The notes under the pieces were generated by a model. It ran no database searches and was not told the DNA's origin. It saw only the letters and a program-made list of their open reading frames with translations. From JARRKC01 sp963723965 (GTDB lineage Bacteria > Acidobacteriota > UBA6911 > RPQK01 > JAPXNP01): DNA of 64,000 nt. Position numbers and translations under genes: made by a program. The stretch spans positions 682,001-746,000 of the forward strand of contig CAVRSV010000012.1 of assembly GCA_963723965.1 (NCBI GenBank). The letters are read 5' to 3'. Positions 18,777-27,213 of this stretch are shown one piece after another. Each line of letters opens with the position of its first letter. Within the stretch, counting starts at the first letter, position 1.

Positions 18777-19510
18777 CCAGTGATTCCGAGTGATGTTGAC
18801 CCCTTTTGGGCGGTGGCCGGGAGAGTGGTCAGATGTCGGAACGGTGGTCAAGATGCCCGGAATGGTGGCCACGTTCCCCGGAATCGGTGGACATGATGGC
18901 GGAATCGGAGGTAAGCGGCGCTGGATAACCGCCGGTAAGGTGGACCTCCTGAGGAAAGGAGGTGCCGATGCCGGCCAAGAGGTTATCCATGCGCAAGACC
19001 CGAGAGATCCTGCGACTGAGGTACGAACTGGGGCTGGGGAAACGGCAGATCGCCCGCAATGCCCATCCCGCACAGTTCGGTCATCAGGACCCGAGACGGG
19101 CGAGGCCGCCGAATCGGCTGTCCCCCCGAGGAGCTCGACGACGAAGAGAAAAATCGGCGACTGAGAGGCCCGGCGCTCGCCGACGGCTGCGCCGCTGCCC
19201 GATTGGGCTTCGATCCACGAGGAACTGCGTGGCCACAAGCATGTCACCCTGCAGTTGCTGTGGCAGGAGTAAAAGCGGGCCCACCTGGAGGGCTACCAGC
19301 ACAGCCGCTTCTGCGAGCTGTACGCGGGCTGGAAGAAGAAGCTCGACGTCGTCTTACGCCAGGACTACCGGGGCGGAGAAAAGCTGTTCGTCGATCATGC
19401 CGGAGCTACGGTGCCGATCAGCGATCCGAGGACCGGGCAGGTGCGGCCCGCCTACCTGTTTGTCGCCACGCTCGGAGCAGTGTCAGTCTCCACGGTTATC
19501 CTGGAGCCGC
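18766..19510 (+). mobile_element. decayed IS21-family insertion sequence, 3' part lost
   Basis: The left end shows the IS21-type series of related direct and inverted motifs: GAAGTTGACCAGTGATTCCG, GTGATGTTGACCCC, then several copies of GGAATGGTGG and GGAATCGGTGGACATGA up to about 18910. A degraded istA follows. No istB and no right end are present, so the element is truncated at about 19.5 kb. It lies at the very end of the DUF3467 gene. Confidence 0.75.
18968..19490 (+). pseudogene. istA: istA transposase remnant (IS21 family)
   Basis: The start MPAKRLSMRKTREILRLRYE with GLGKRQIAR is the IS21 IstA HTH region. The reading then shifts: PEELDDEEKNRRL is in a second frame, and HEELRGHKHVTLQLLWQE, a stop codon, then EGYQHSRFCELYAGWKKKLD and GEKLFVDHAGATVPISDPRTG are in a third. 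At least two frameshifts and one internal stop are present. Homology ends around VATLGA, before most of the DDE catalytic core. It is not functional. Confidence 0.85.
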
Positions 19511-19572
19511 TTCATTCTTCAGATCCTCTTTTGGGAAGAACGGGGTCCGTCTTCGGCGGGCCCCGTCGCAGG

Positions 19573-19992
19573 CTATGCCTCCCCTCCCTTGAGGACACTG
19601 TGCCAGGCCCCCCACTCCACCTGATTGCTCTCGAGCCCGAACCAGGCGAGGGCCTTGCTCTGGTCCCTGAAGACCGCGAAGACATCGTCGGGCAGTTGGT
19701 AGATGGACTGAAACTGGCGGGCAATTCCGAATTCGAGATCCCCGGGGGCCACAATAACCATCTGCGCGCGGGCGACGGGCGGGACAAGATGCGAGAAGAC
19801 CTGGGCCGCCTCGGTGCCGTCCGATGAAGGATCGGTTTTCGAGAACTCGATCATATGGTCGAAAGCGCTGTCGAAATCCGGGTCCTTCTTGAGCTGGTCC
19901 GAATAAGCGCGCAAATCTATGGCATCGGTCTGGTTATCGATGATGGTGTGGACCACCTGCAAGTTGCGGTGGATCCGGTAGCGGATACACAT
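19573..19992 (-). CDS. STAS/SpoIIAA-like small protein, function unknown
   Basis: The 139-residue product starts at the ATG 19990-19992 with a GGGAG site. Its pattern (MCIRYRIHRNLQVVHTIID at the start, DQLKKDPDFDSAFDHMIEFS in the middle, and DDVFAVFRDQSKALAWFGLE near the end) is the pattern of small cytosolic proteins with a SpoIIAA/STAS-like alpha-beta fold. The end HSVLKGGEA has no motif. It is convergent with the IS remnant. Assignment to the fold is by pattern only. Confidence 0.6.
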   Translation of the reverse strand: MCIRYRIHRNLQVVHTIIDNQTDAIDLRAYSDQLKKDPDFDSAFDHMIEFSKTDPSSDGTEAAQVFSHLVPPVARAQMVIVAPGDLEFGIARQFQSIYQLPDDVFAVFRDQSKALAWFGLESNQVEWGAWHSVLKGGEA

Positions 19993-20283
19993 GGCTGGGC
20001 TCCCAACGACGGATTGACGAGTCGACTTCTCAGGTGTGAAAAGTACGGCCCGCGCGCCGGCAACGTCAATGACTTTCGGCAATACCGAAACGAGTCGGGT
20101 GTACGTGTGCTCACATGCGGGCACGGACGAATCTGGTCGAATTGGATTCGGTTCGAAAGCGGGGCGTTCCGAAAACGAGAAGGGCCATGAGTCGGCACCG
20201 GAGGCCATCGCCAGGCGGAGTCCTGGGACGACTGGCCCCACGCCCTCGAGGCGTGACCGATCTTCATGAGAATGGAGGGAGAA

Positions 20284-20718
20284 ATGGGAGATGCACGGCG
20301 GGTCTATGGAGTACGGCGCCACACCGAGAGCGGACAGCGCGTGAAATTCTGCTGTGATTTCGAGACCGAGGAGCGATTCGGCGATCGCTTCGATGTCTTT
20401 CACGTCCCCATTGCTGCGCACGGGTTCAACGAGGTCGTGGATCCTTTCCTCGCCAAACTGGTAGAACAGAGCGAGAACCACGACTGGGAACTGTTCCGCT
20501 TCCGGGTCCCAGATCGGGAAGTCGACACTGAAGTCGTCTACTCGGGTCGCATGCATCTGGCCGTCTTCGACGAGTTCGAATCGGAGCGCCGAAGCATCGG
20601 CACCGCAGATTCCGATGAACTGGCGGCGGTTTGCGAAGGAAAGGTCGTCGCCAAGGCGCTCAGCATCGAGGGTGCGGTGGCGAAATTCCTGAACCAGAAA
20701 CTCGGCTCGAGGCAGTAG
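20284..20718 (+). CDS. hypothetical protein
   Basis: A 144-residue acidic protein with no recognisable motif. The ATG at 20284 is chosen because GGAGGGAGAA, a near-perfect ribosome site, lies directly upstream. The sequence is soluble in character, with alternating charged and hydrophobic stretches (VKFCCDFETEERFGDRFDVF, WELFRFRVPDREVDTEVVYS). The opposite strand is also open across this stretch, but only this frame has a good start signal. It lies in the accessory region and may be an orphan. Confidence 0.5.
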   Translation: MGDARRVYGVRRHTESGQRVKFCCDFETEERFGDRFDVFHVPIAAHGFNEVVDPFLAKLVEQSENHDWELFRFRVPDREVDTEVVYSGRMHLAVFDEFESERRSIGTADSDELAAVCEGKVVAKALSIEGAVAKFLNQKLGSRQ

Positions 20719-21646
20719 GCATCCGCGGAGGGCGGCCCCGCCACGGGTAGACCGGATCTTTCTGCTTGTGCCGGCCAGGGCGGAAATGACTCCCGACCGG
20801 GCTCTCGTGCGCAAAGGAGACGCGCGCTCACCCAAGGGAGTGTGGGCCCCTCTCGCCCGGGACACGGTGGACGAGAGGAGCCGCCCCTCGGAATGCGCGC
20901 CGCTGTGGAGTTGACGCTGACCGCCCGGGTCCCGGTCGACACCGTCCGACTCTTGGGACTCCCTGACTAACGGACGCTGCCCTCCGTTCCGGGCGGCGTC
21001 TCGGCGCTCCGCACCCCGCGGTTTGCGCGACTCACGTCGCGCAGAGGGAAATCCGGGGCCCGCTCTGTGAGAGTTCCAGCCTGATCGCGTGTGCACCTTG
21101 CGGAACCAATACAACCAACGATCCGATTCCGCCAATCTTCTGATGGCCCCCGCTCCCGTCTTGTGTAAACGTTCGTCAACTCAGAACCGTTACATATTTT
21201 CACTCAAAGGTTAATATTCCGAATTCGAGCCCCTCGCACTCCGGCCGAATGCATGCCGACGCACGACTCATCGAAGATCGATTCGGGATTCTCGTGAAGG
21301 AAGGGGGATCGGTGACCGTCGCGCGGTCTGACTGGCCGCCCCTCGGAGTTCCTCGTCTGGAGGGGCGCCTCTACCGCCCGAGCCGGCGTTCCGGCCCGGA
21401 TGAGGAGCGAAAAGATGCGCAAAGAAGCGAAAATGCGGATCTCCGGGCCGCAGCATATTGAACACGACAGGTTCCTGCGTTACTCAGTAGAGTGCCATGT
21501 GTTCGCCAGACCAATAGCGGCGTTTCCGGGCTACACCCTGGTGCTCGGACGCTTGCGGACGGCGGCGCTTGAGCCCCTGCCACACCGGCGGTCGCCGGTG
21601 GTTGGTTGGCTTCCAACCGACCCTCCCGGCGATCGTCGGAGAAATC
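20719..21646. other. 928-base stretch without a supported gene
   Basis: Several frames are open but none has a credible start, motif or composition. A perfect palindrome CACCGGCGGTCGCCGGTG lies near 21582-21599. The stretch could be a remnant of decayed accessory genes. Nothing else was recognised. Confidence 0.4.
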
Positions 21647-22084
21647 TCAGGTTTCCATTCTCTCTTTCAGGTTCCGCAGGGAACGCTCAATGATCCGTGT
21701 CCACTCACGCTTCATGGCGAGAGAGTGAAGCACAGCTCCGATCAGGGGCACGGGCAACCGGTATTCGAGCCTGTAGGTAAATACCGTCGAACCGTTGGAG
21801 GCTTTGAAATCCCAGTGCGTCTTGTGCGGGAGTCCTCTGGTGGCTACCCCCATCCAGCCCCTGTTTTCGGTGAAGTCTCGAATCTCGGTCTCCACAGTCA
21901 GGGCAATGCCAAGGGCCCGGGCCCGATATCGGAAGCGCGCCCCATTGCCTCGCAGCCGACCCGTCGTCGGCTGAAAGTCGGAGACACCTTCGAACCAGTC
22001 GGACCAGCGACGCCAGTCCGAGGCATACTCGAATACCTTTTCCACCGGGGCCTGAATGCGAACGCTCCGCTCCACGTCAAACAT
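21647..22084 (-). CDS. SRPBCC (START-like) family protein
   Basis: The 145-residue product begins MFDVERSVRIQAPVEKVFEY, then ASDWRRWSDWFEGV, the usual N terminus of SRPBCC/polyketide-cyclase-like ligand-binding proteins. A central beta-sheet region follows, with FRYRARALGIALTVETEI, and a long C-terminal helix (MKREWTRIIERSLRNLKERM). Ligand is unknown. An upstream in-frame ATG would add six residues. It is a single gene within the accessory region. Confidence 0.8.
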   Translation of the reverse strand: MFDVERSVRIQAPVEKVFEYASDWRRWSDWFEGVSDFQPTTGRLRGNGARFRYRARALGIALTVETEIRDFTENRGWMGVATRGLPHKTHWDFKASNGSTVFTYRLEYRLPVPLIGAVLHSLAMKREWTRIIERSLRNLKERMET

Positions 22085-22095
22085 GGTGCCGAAGC

Positions 22096-22402
22096 TTAAC
22101 AACCTTTCTCCGCGCCGTACAGAATCGTGATCCTGAATGCCGGCGCGTCAAGACGGCCGTAGGGTTCGCCCAGTTCCGGGGCCACCTGGCGGTGCAGCGA
22201 CTGCGGCTTGTTCGCCAGCTCCTCCAGGTAATCTGTAGTGTTCTCGCCGTGCTCCGCGGTCCGGGCGTTCGACCACCAGGGTCTTTCCCCGCCAGACCAG
22301 CCGGATGTCGTCCACCCCCACCCAGGCTTCAACGTCGTTCGCGGTTTCCACTGCTCCCACAGCTCGTCGATTCGGGCCGATGACTGCTTCCATCCCCAGC
22401 AT
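22096..22402 (-). pseudogene. frameshifted remnant, possibly transposase-derived
   Basis: Two minus-strand frames each hold part of what looks like one product: MEAVIGPNRRAVGAVETAND and WVGVDDIRLVWRGKTLVVER in one frame, YLEELANKPQSLHRQVAPEL then GEPYG in the other. The latter resembles a segment I associate with transposase C termini, but the assignment is from memory and weak. It may be a passenger of the same decay as the IS21 remnant. Confidence 0.3.
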
Positions 22403-22611
22403 CCTTTCCTCCAGTCCGTTCTGTCTTGGCAGACAACCAGACGACCGGATTTTAGGGCCGAGGGTGGGTATTTTCTAAACGTTGGATGGGTCATTTTCTC
22501 GCCGGCGCGTCCACCGAGGGGCGGCGCTGGCGAAAGAGAGGAGAGTTCGGCGGACCCGCCGCCCGGTTGGACAAAGTCCGCAACGTGGCAGCCCTCCGGC
22601 TCCGATCGAGA

Positions 22612-22645
22612 AGTCCGAAAAGTCAGACACGCATTCGGACTTTTT
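22612..22645 (+). terminator. Rho-independent terminator-like hairpin
   Basis: AGTCCGAA (22612-22619) pairs with TTCGGACT (22634-22641) around a 14-base loop and is followed by TTTT. Shape and T-run fit an intrinsic terminator on the plus strand, yet no plus-strand gene is recognised just upstream. It may be left from a lost gene. Confidence 0.45.
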
Positions 22646-22790
22646 GTCCCGTTTCCAGAGTGACATCTACTCGCTAAAGTGCCTCCTCCAAGAGCTACGG
22701 CAAGCCGGAGACTCCGACAAGCGCTAATTCTGGGAGGATTTCAAAGAACTGGCACACTCCCTGCTAAGACTGCCTTCAGGAGGAGGAACC

Positions 22791-23057
22791 GTGCCAACCA
22801 GGATCAACCGGTCAACGTCGGAGCATCTCAGCGAAGATGGACTCCTACTCGATTACCTTCGCTGCCCGATCTCCGAACGGGATTCTCGCTTTCTCGACAC
22901 CTCATCCGCCGCGCGCCTTACGGGCCTGTCGAGAAGAACGATTCAGTGGTGGGTTGAATGTGGCCACGTGGCGGCCGTGATGATTGGCAGACGATACCAA
23001 ATCGAACGAAGATCCCTGCTCTCTCATCTCGCCCGTCTAGCTCAAGGTTTCGATTGA
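22791..23057 (+). CDS. excisionase-like helix-turn-helix DNA-binding protein
   Basis: The 88-residue protein starts at GTG with an AGGAGGAA ribosome site. Its second half, FLDTSSAARLTGLSRRTIQW followed by WVECGHVAAVMIGRRYQIER, is a MerR/excisionase-type winged HTH (HTH_17), in which a helix-turn-helix is followed by a G-R-R-Y wing. Such proteins direct excision of integrated elements or regulate nearby genes. It is convergent with the ABC operon. Confidence 0.72.
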   Translation: MPTRINRSTSEHLSEDGLLLDYLRCPISERDSRFLDTSSAARLTGLSRRTIQWWVECGHVAAVMIGRRYQIERRSLLSHLARLAQGFD

Positions 23058-23166
23058 TCCCCGCACCCAACGGTACGTTCCCAACTTCGCGCACAGGAGA
23101 AGCCCGCTCCCGACTTGTGTACTCGAGTGGACCGATCACCAATCGTATCCAGCCGATCTCTTTGAC

Positions 23167-23820
23167 TCAGTCGATCAGCTGTGGCGTGTCCTTGGCGGAT
23201 ATCCATCGACACATCACCTGCCAAAGCGCGACAACTATGAGGAGTTCGCCAAGGATCAGCACCGGAGGCATAAGCACGTATTGGACGAGATTTCCCCAGA
23301 GATCTGGGAACCACGTGCTTATCCCCACTACCGTCAAGCCCGCTATGAAGACTGTGACGAAAGGAACTACCTGCCCAAACCGCCGACCAAATACCAGCTT
23401 CGTGAAAAGCATGAATGAAGACACAGTCAAAACGCCAATCCACGCAGTCAGTGTCCAGAGAATTCGAGCGGATGCAAATAACCCGGGAACTGAGAGGATA
23501 GCAGGCAGAAAGAAAGTGACGCTCTGCATGATGAATGCGGAAACGAACTTCGCAGACACAACAAGCTCGTCGGAGAGTGGCAAGGTTCTGAGCCAGGTGA
23601 AGGTCCCTTTGCCTCTCTCGAAGTATGCCAACCAGTCTCCATAAGCCATCATGAATACGAGGTTGAACATGCAAATCACAACCAACGCATATTCCGGGGA
23701 TCCAGGTTCCCTCCACCAGAATCCCCCGCAGATTACTGCGACGGCGCAGAGCCAGGACAAGACGAGTTCAAGTCGATAGAGGTATAGGTCCTTGAGGACG
23801 AGCACGCAAAGCTTCTTCAC
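23167..23820 (-). CDS. ABC-2 type membrane permease
   Basis: The 217-residue integral membrane protein has about six hydrophobic segments, for example LVLSWLCAVAVICGGFWW and VVPFVTVFIAGLTVVGISTW. The N terminus MKKLCVLVLKDLYLYRLE is the amphipathic start typical of ABC-2 permeases (KDLxxxR). It overlaps the ATPase gene by four bases, so the two form one exporter. Substrate is unknown. Lower GC than the core genes. Confidence 0.8.
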   Translation of the reverse strand: MKKLCVLVLKDLYLYRLELVLSWLCAVAVICGGFWWREPGSPEYALVVICMFNLVFMMAYGDWLAYFERGKGTFTWLRTLPLSDELVVSAKFVSAFIMQSVTFFLPAILSVPGLFASARILWTLTAWIGVLTVSSFMLFTKLVFGRRFGQVVPFVTVFIAGLTVVGISTWFPDLWGNLVQYVLMPPVLILGELLIVVALWQVMCRWISAKDTPQLID

Positions 23821-24674
23821 CGCTCATCATCCCTTGTCAGGAAGTAGAGTCTCTCCAGATCCGGCGATTCGGAGCGCCAATGCTGATCCCAATCCCGCTC
23901 ACAGGTTCCGCGTTGATGGAAGAGGAGGAGATATTCACCATTCCTGCACCATGACTTGAGCAGGGACGGCGAACGGACAAGCGCGGGTGGGACCTCGGTC
24001 TCCGGGACGTGGTACAGCCTCATTTGCGGGATCGCAGCCAGTGTTGAGCCGAGGACCAGTCTTCCGTTGCGGATGACTCTGAATTCGGTCGTCATGGCTT
24101 CAATATCCTGAAAAAGATGGGATGAGATCAGTGCGCAGACACCGCGGTCGGAGATGAGGGAACGGACATACTCCTGCAGCTCAACACGCGACTCGGGGTC
24201 CAAGCCGGCAGTCGGTTCATCGAGCAGGAGCAATTGAGCCGAGTGGGCCAAGCCGATCAACAGGTGCAGCTTGACACCAAGTCCCTTGGACAGCACGCGG
24301 ACCCGACTTTGCAGCGGTAGTCCGAATCTTCCCACCCACTCAGATACGAATCCCCGGTCCCAGGACTGAAAGATCCGTGCACAAAACCAAAGGGTCTGCT
24401 CAACGGTCAACCCCTCGTACAACCGCGGGTGCTCGGGGACGAATGCTATGTTCTCCCGCAACATCCAGTTGGCCCTGGCTATCGGCTGTCCTCCCCATCT
24501 TGCCTCGCCTCCATCGGACGTGAGTTGTCCCGCAAGACAGTTCAGAAGCGTCGTCTTACCTGCCCCATTCGGGCCAAGTAGCCCGCATGCCGAACCGGGT
24601 TCGACCTCCAGATCGATGGGCCCGAGCTGAAATCTCGGGAACTTCTTGACCAGACCCGACACTTCCAGTTTCAT
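23817..24674 (-). CDS. ABC transporter ATP-binding protein
   Basis: The 285-residue ATPase has Walker A GPNGAGKTT at about residues 34-42, Walker B LLLLDEPTAGLDPES, and the switch His in ISSHLFQDIEAMT. The signature is the degenerate VLSKGLGVKLHLLIGLAHS, where LSGGQ is replaced by LSKGL. A C-terminal extension of about 70 residues follows. It lies between the thioredoxin-like gene (9-base gap) and the permease (4-base overlap). Confidence 0.93.
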   Translation of the reverse strand: MKLEVSGLVKKFPRFQLGPIDLEVEPGSACGLLGPNGAGKTTLLNCLAGQLTSDGGEARWGGQPIARANWMLRENIAFVPEHPRLYEGLTVEQTLWFCARIFQSWDRGFVSEWVGRFGLPLQSRVRVLSKGLGVKLHLLIGLAHSAQLLLLDEPTAGLDPESRVELQEYVRSLISDRGVCALISSHLFQDIEAMTTEFRVIRNGRLVLGSTLAAIPQMRLYHVPETEVPPALVRSPSLLKSWCRNGEYLLLFHQRGTCERDWDQHWRSESPDLERLYFLTRDDER

Positions 24675-24683
24675 ACCACTCGC

Positions 24684-25139
24684 TCAATCTATATCAACGC
24701 CCAGATCCTCCAGAATTCGTGGGATTTCGTACTCCGAATTGGTGACAACTCCGTCCTGTGCGATTCGAAGAAGACAGGGGACACTCGTGATTCCCAGATC
24801 CCTCAGATCGTCGGTTTTGACTCTGAAGATGGGTAGAGGGATGGGGATTTTCAATTGATAATACCGAAGATACGGCAATGAATGAGGGCTGATTCCCACC
24901 ACCCCGGAAGGGCGGCCTATCTGTTGGATGACTTCACGGCAACTCGGACAGAGAGGGCTAAAGACCAAGACCTTCGAATTCCGAAGGACTCCCTCGCAAG
25001 GTCTCGCCACTCCGTTTATGTCGGTGCACACCACGCCTTCAACTGACCTCCGAGCTTCTGTACCCTTCCGACATAGTACACACGAGGTCAGACAGAGCAT
25101 GAGGCTAAGCCCCCCAAACAGGGTAAGATCGATTCGCAT
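24684..25139 (-). CDS. thioredoxin-like lipoprotein
   Basis: A 151-residue protein whose N terminus (GGLSLMLCLTSC) carries a lipobox-like LTSC, so it is probably a lipid-anchored envelope protein. FSPLCPSCREVIQQIG holds a CxxC motif in a thioredoxin-fold position, and the cis-Pro region is seen in TSVPCLLRIAQDG. Further cysteines (VVCTDINGVARPC) could form a second disulfide. It probably handles thiols outside the cytoplasm for the transporter or its cargo (inference). Confidence 0.7.
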   Translation of the reverse strand: MRIDLTLFGGLSLMLCLTSCVLCRKGTEARRSVEGVVCTDINGVARPCEGVLRNSKVLVFSPLCPSCREVIQQIGRPSGVVGISPHSLPYLRYYQLKIPIPLPIFRVKTDDLRDLGITSVPCLLRIAQDGVVTNSEYEIPRILEDLGVDID

Positions 25140-25145
25140 GGCCCC

Positions 25146-25694
25146 CTAACCCTCCAAACAGATCCGGAGCGCCTTGGCAAGAACTTCAAGTAGAGCCGCC
25201 GCTAATGCCAACGCACAGCCGACGGCCCAGTAGGTGAATACAGAGAAAGACGGGCCAGACAGTCGCCCCTCGTCGCTGATCAGGCGTCGGAGCATCCAGA
25301 GTCCGAGTGATTCCGAACCCGACGCAATAATGCAGATCGACAAGAATTCCAGGGGGACGTAGAGAGCCGCATAGAAAACCTCACCCGGACTGACGAGCCA
25401 AAGTGAATGGAGGTGAAATCCGAGGAAGAGAGAGTTCCAGGCGAGAACCATGATTGTCACGATGCCAAATGTGCCCGAACCTAAGAGTACCAGCCCAATC
25501 ACTCGGGAATTTCTCGCGAGAATCACAGACAGGTCCGTGAAGAGCCCCGTCAATATGTCATTCCCACCCCAGTGCCCGCGCGGGCCTGGAAACAAAGGCT
25601 CACAGTCCCACCCCCACAGGGCGCCTGCTCCCACGCAGAGGCCAACCAATATCAGGTTAAAACGAAGCATGGACCCAGGCCTAAGGGAGCTCAT
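25146..25694 (-). CDS. SpoIIM/DUF95-like integral membrane protein
   Basis: The 182-residue product has about four to five membrane segments. The region LSVILARNSRVIGLVLLGSG, followed by TFGIVTIMVLAWNSLFLGFH, resembles the SpoIIM/DUF95 core, in which a conserved N precedes a G-rich helix and a second N-x-x-x-x-G follows. Such proteins accompany ABC exporters, including those of circular bacteriocins. The start ATG overlaps the stop of a short upstream reading frame. It is the first confident gene of the four-gene operon. Confidence 0.65.
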   Translation of the reverse strand: MSSLRPGSMLRFNLILVGLCVGAGALWGWDCEPLFPGPRGHWGGNDILTGLFTDLSVILARNSRVIGLVLLGSGTFGIVTIMVLAWNSLFLGFHLHSLWLVSPGEVFYAALYVPLEFLSICIIASGSESLGLWMLRRLISDEGRLSGPSFSVFTYWAVGCALALAAALLEVLAKALRICLEG

Positions 25695-25892
25695 GTCAGA
25701 TAACCTGCAAATAGGCGGCGTACAGGACGCACCGCCACCCCTGGGCGCCCGGGGGAGAACACCTGGGCCCACGCTCCGTTCCGCGAATACCCCACAACCA
25801 ACGACGCGGAAGATCCGCCGGTCGCGGGAGGCAGGACCAGGCTGAACGCGACGCTCAGCCCACTACGGACGCGTACGGTCTTCGGGGCACTG

Positions 25893-27056
25893 TCAGGGGC
25901 AGAGGATCTGCTGAATGCGGTCGGCGAAGTCCAGAAGGGACCGGCCGTCTTCCGGCGCCACACTCCCCTCGCCGAGGTAGGCCGACACCTCCGCTGAGAA
26001 GGCATCGAGCGTCTCGCAGGCAGCGGCTTCATCGCCGTTTGTGACCGAGGTGAGAGCGGGTTTGAGAAAACCCAGCAGCGAGGAGCGCTGGGTCCTGGTG
26101 AGACGATGCTCCCGGCCAAGACGCCGGACCGTATCAATGGTCAGGCTCAGATCGACGGACGGGGCAAATTCGTAGGCGCCGACGTCGCAGGCGCCGGAAC
26201 GGGGCTGGGGTCGCGAAATCCCTCGTTGATCCGTGGCGACACCGCACTGGCCGGTGGGAATGTGATCGATCGCGGGACTTCCTTCGGTCAGGGCATGGGT
26301 CGGCGTAAACCCCCCGTTTTCGGACAGCGGGACGAGCTGCGCATCCGTCGCAGGAAGGTCGCTCGAAGCCGAAAGACCGCAAGATCCATCGCTGTCGAGG
26401 TTGTTTCCCAGGCTGGTGACGGGCCCCTGGCAATCGCCGTCGGCACCGTTGGCCAGAATCGTGTTCCTCAATCGCATCTGGGGCGTAGCACCTCCCAGGC
26501 CGGCCCCCGGCTGAGAGGAGGAATTCGCTGCCACCGTAGCCAGGTTGTTGCGGATCGTTCCCTCTCCGACGAAGAGTCGACCCGCGTTGAAGATCCCTCC
26601 ACCCAGACTGCAGACCCCGCCCTGGACCGTGACCCCGGAGAGCGTGAGGCCTGCGCCGTTCAGGATGTGGATCACGCGGTCCGATACCGGTTCCGAAAAC
26701 GATCCGCCGTCGATATAGGTCACGGCAGCCCCCGCGCCGCGGATGGTCACGTCACTCGAAATGTCCAGATCACCCGATTGAGACGCGTCTTCCCCAGGTC
26801 CAGTCAGAGAAAGCACGTAGGTTCCCGCAGGTAGAAGGATGGTATCCGCTCCGCTGCCGGCGGGACAGCGGTCGACCGGCAGATCCGTGTTGGCCGCGAT
26901 CACGGCTTCCCGCAGCGTGCAGTTGCCATCAATTGCGAGGTCGTCGGCCGTCGTGGTCACCGGGATGGTCGTCCCGGCCCGGGATGCGACCGAGAGTGCG
27001 ATCCAGATGAATATGAGAGGCACGGCCTTGGACGGCGCACCTCGACGCTTTGGCAT
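25893..27056 (-). CDS. CSLREP / choice-of-anchor Q domain protein with C-terminal FIMAH-like domain
   Basis: A 387-residue secreted protein: signal peptide (about residues 1-27), then TTADDLAIDGNCTLREAVIA as the CSLREP N-terminal domain, and a right-handed beta-helix with repeated turns (DVTIRGAGAAVTYIDGG, GLTLSGVTVQGGVCSLGGGI). The choice-of-anchor Q stretch is LTEGSPAIDHIPTGQ followed by TDQRGISRPQPRSGACDVGA. The C-terminal 85 residues, rich in helices and with AACETLDAFSAEVSAYL, match the FIMAH domain type. It is probably a surface protein. Function is unknown. Confidence 0.82.
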   Translation of the reverse strand: MPKRRGAPSKAVPLIFIWIALSVASRAGTTIPVTTTADDLAIDGNCTLREAVIAANTDLPVDRCPAGSGADTILLPAGTYVLSLTGPGEDASQSGDLDISSDVTIRGAGAAVTYIDGGSFSEPVSDRVIHILNGAGLTLSGVTVQGGVCSLGGGIFNAGRLFVGEGTIRNNLATVAANSSSQPGAGLGGATPQMRLRNTILANGADGDCQGPVTSLGNNLDSDGSCGLSASSDLPATDAQLVPLSENGGFTPTHALTEGSPAIDHIPTGQCGVATDQRGISRPQPRSGACDVGAYEFAPSVDLSLTIDTVRRLGREHRLTRTQRSSLLGFLKPALTSVTNGDEAAACETLDAFSAEVSAYLGEGSVAPEDGRSLLDFADRIQQILCP

Positions 27057-27213
27057 GGCTGGGCTCCTTGGGCAGGATTATACCGCCCCGGAACTCGCGA
27101 TGGTGCCCGAGTTGCGGCTCCCCCCGGGGACGGCACGAACTCAAGGAAGAAGCAGTCAGCGCGGCGTGCGGGCGCTCCGAGGAACCCTTCAGCCGAATTG
27201 TTCAGCGTCGGCT

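Noticed and set aside
20000..21135. N-terminal extension of the minus-strand frame ending at 19573
   Set aside because: The upstream part is antisense to a better-supported plus-strand gene, has no motif, and an ATG with a ribosome site at 19992 explains the conserved part.
25691..26137. 148-residue minus-strand frame overlapping the CSLREP gene
   Set aside because: Most of it is antisense-frame shadow of the FIMAH region. Only the last 34 codons, coupled to the SpoIIM-like gene, might be real and are mentioned as a finding.
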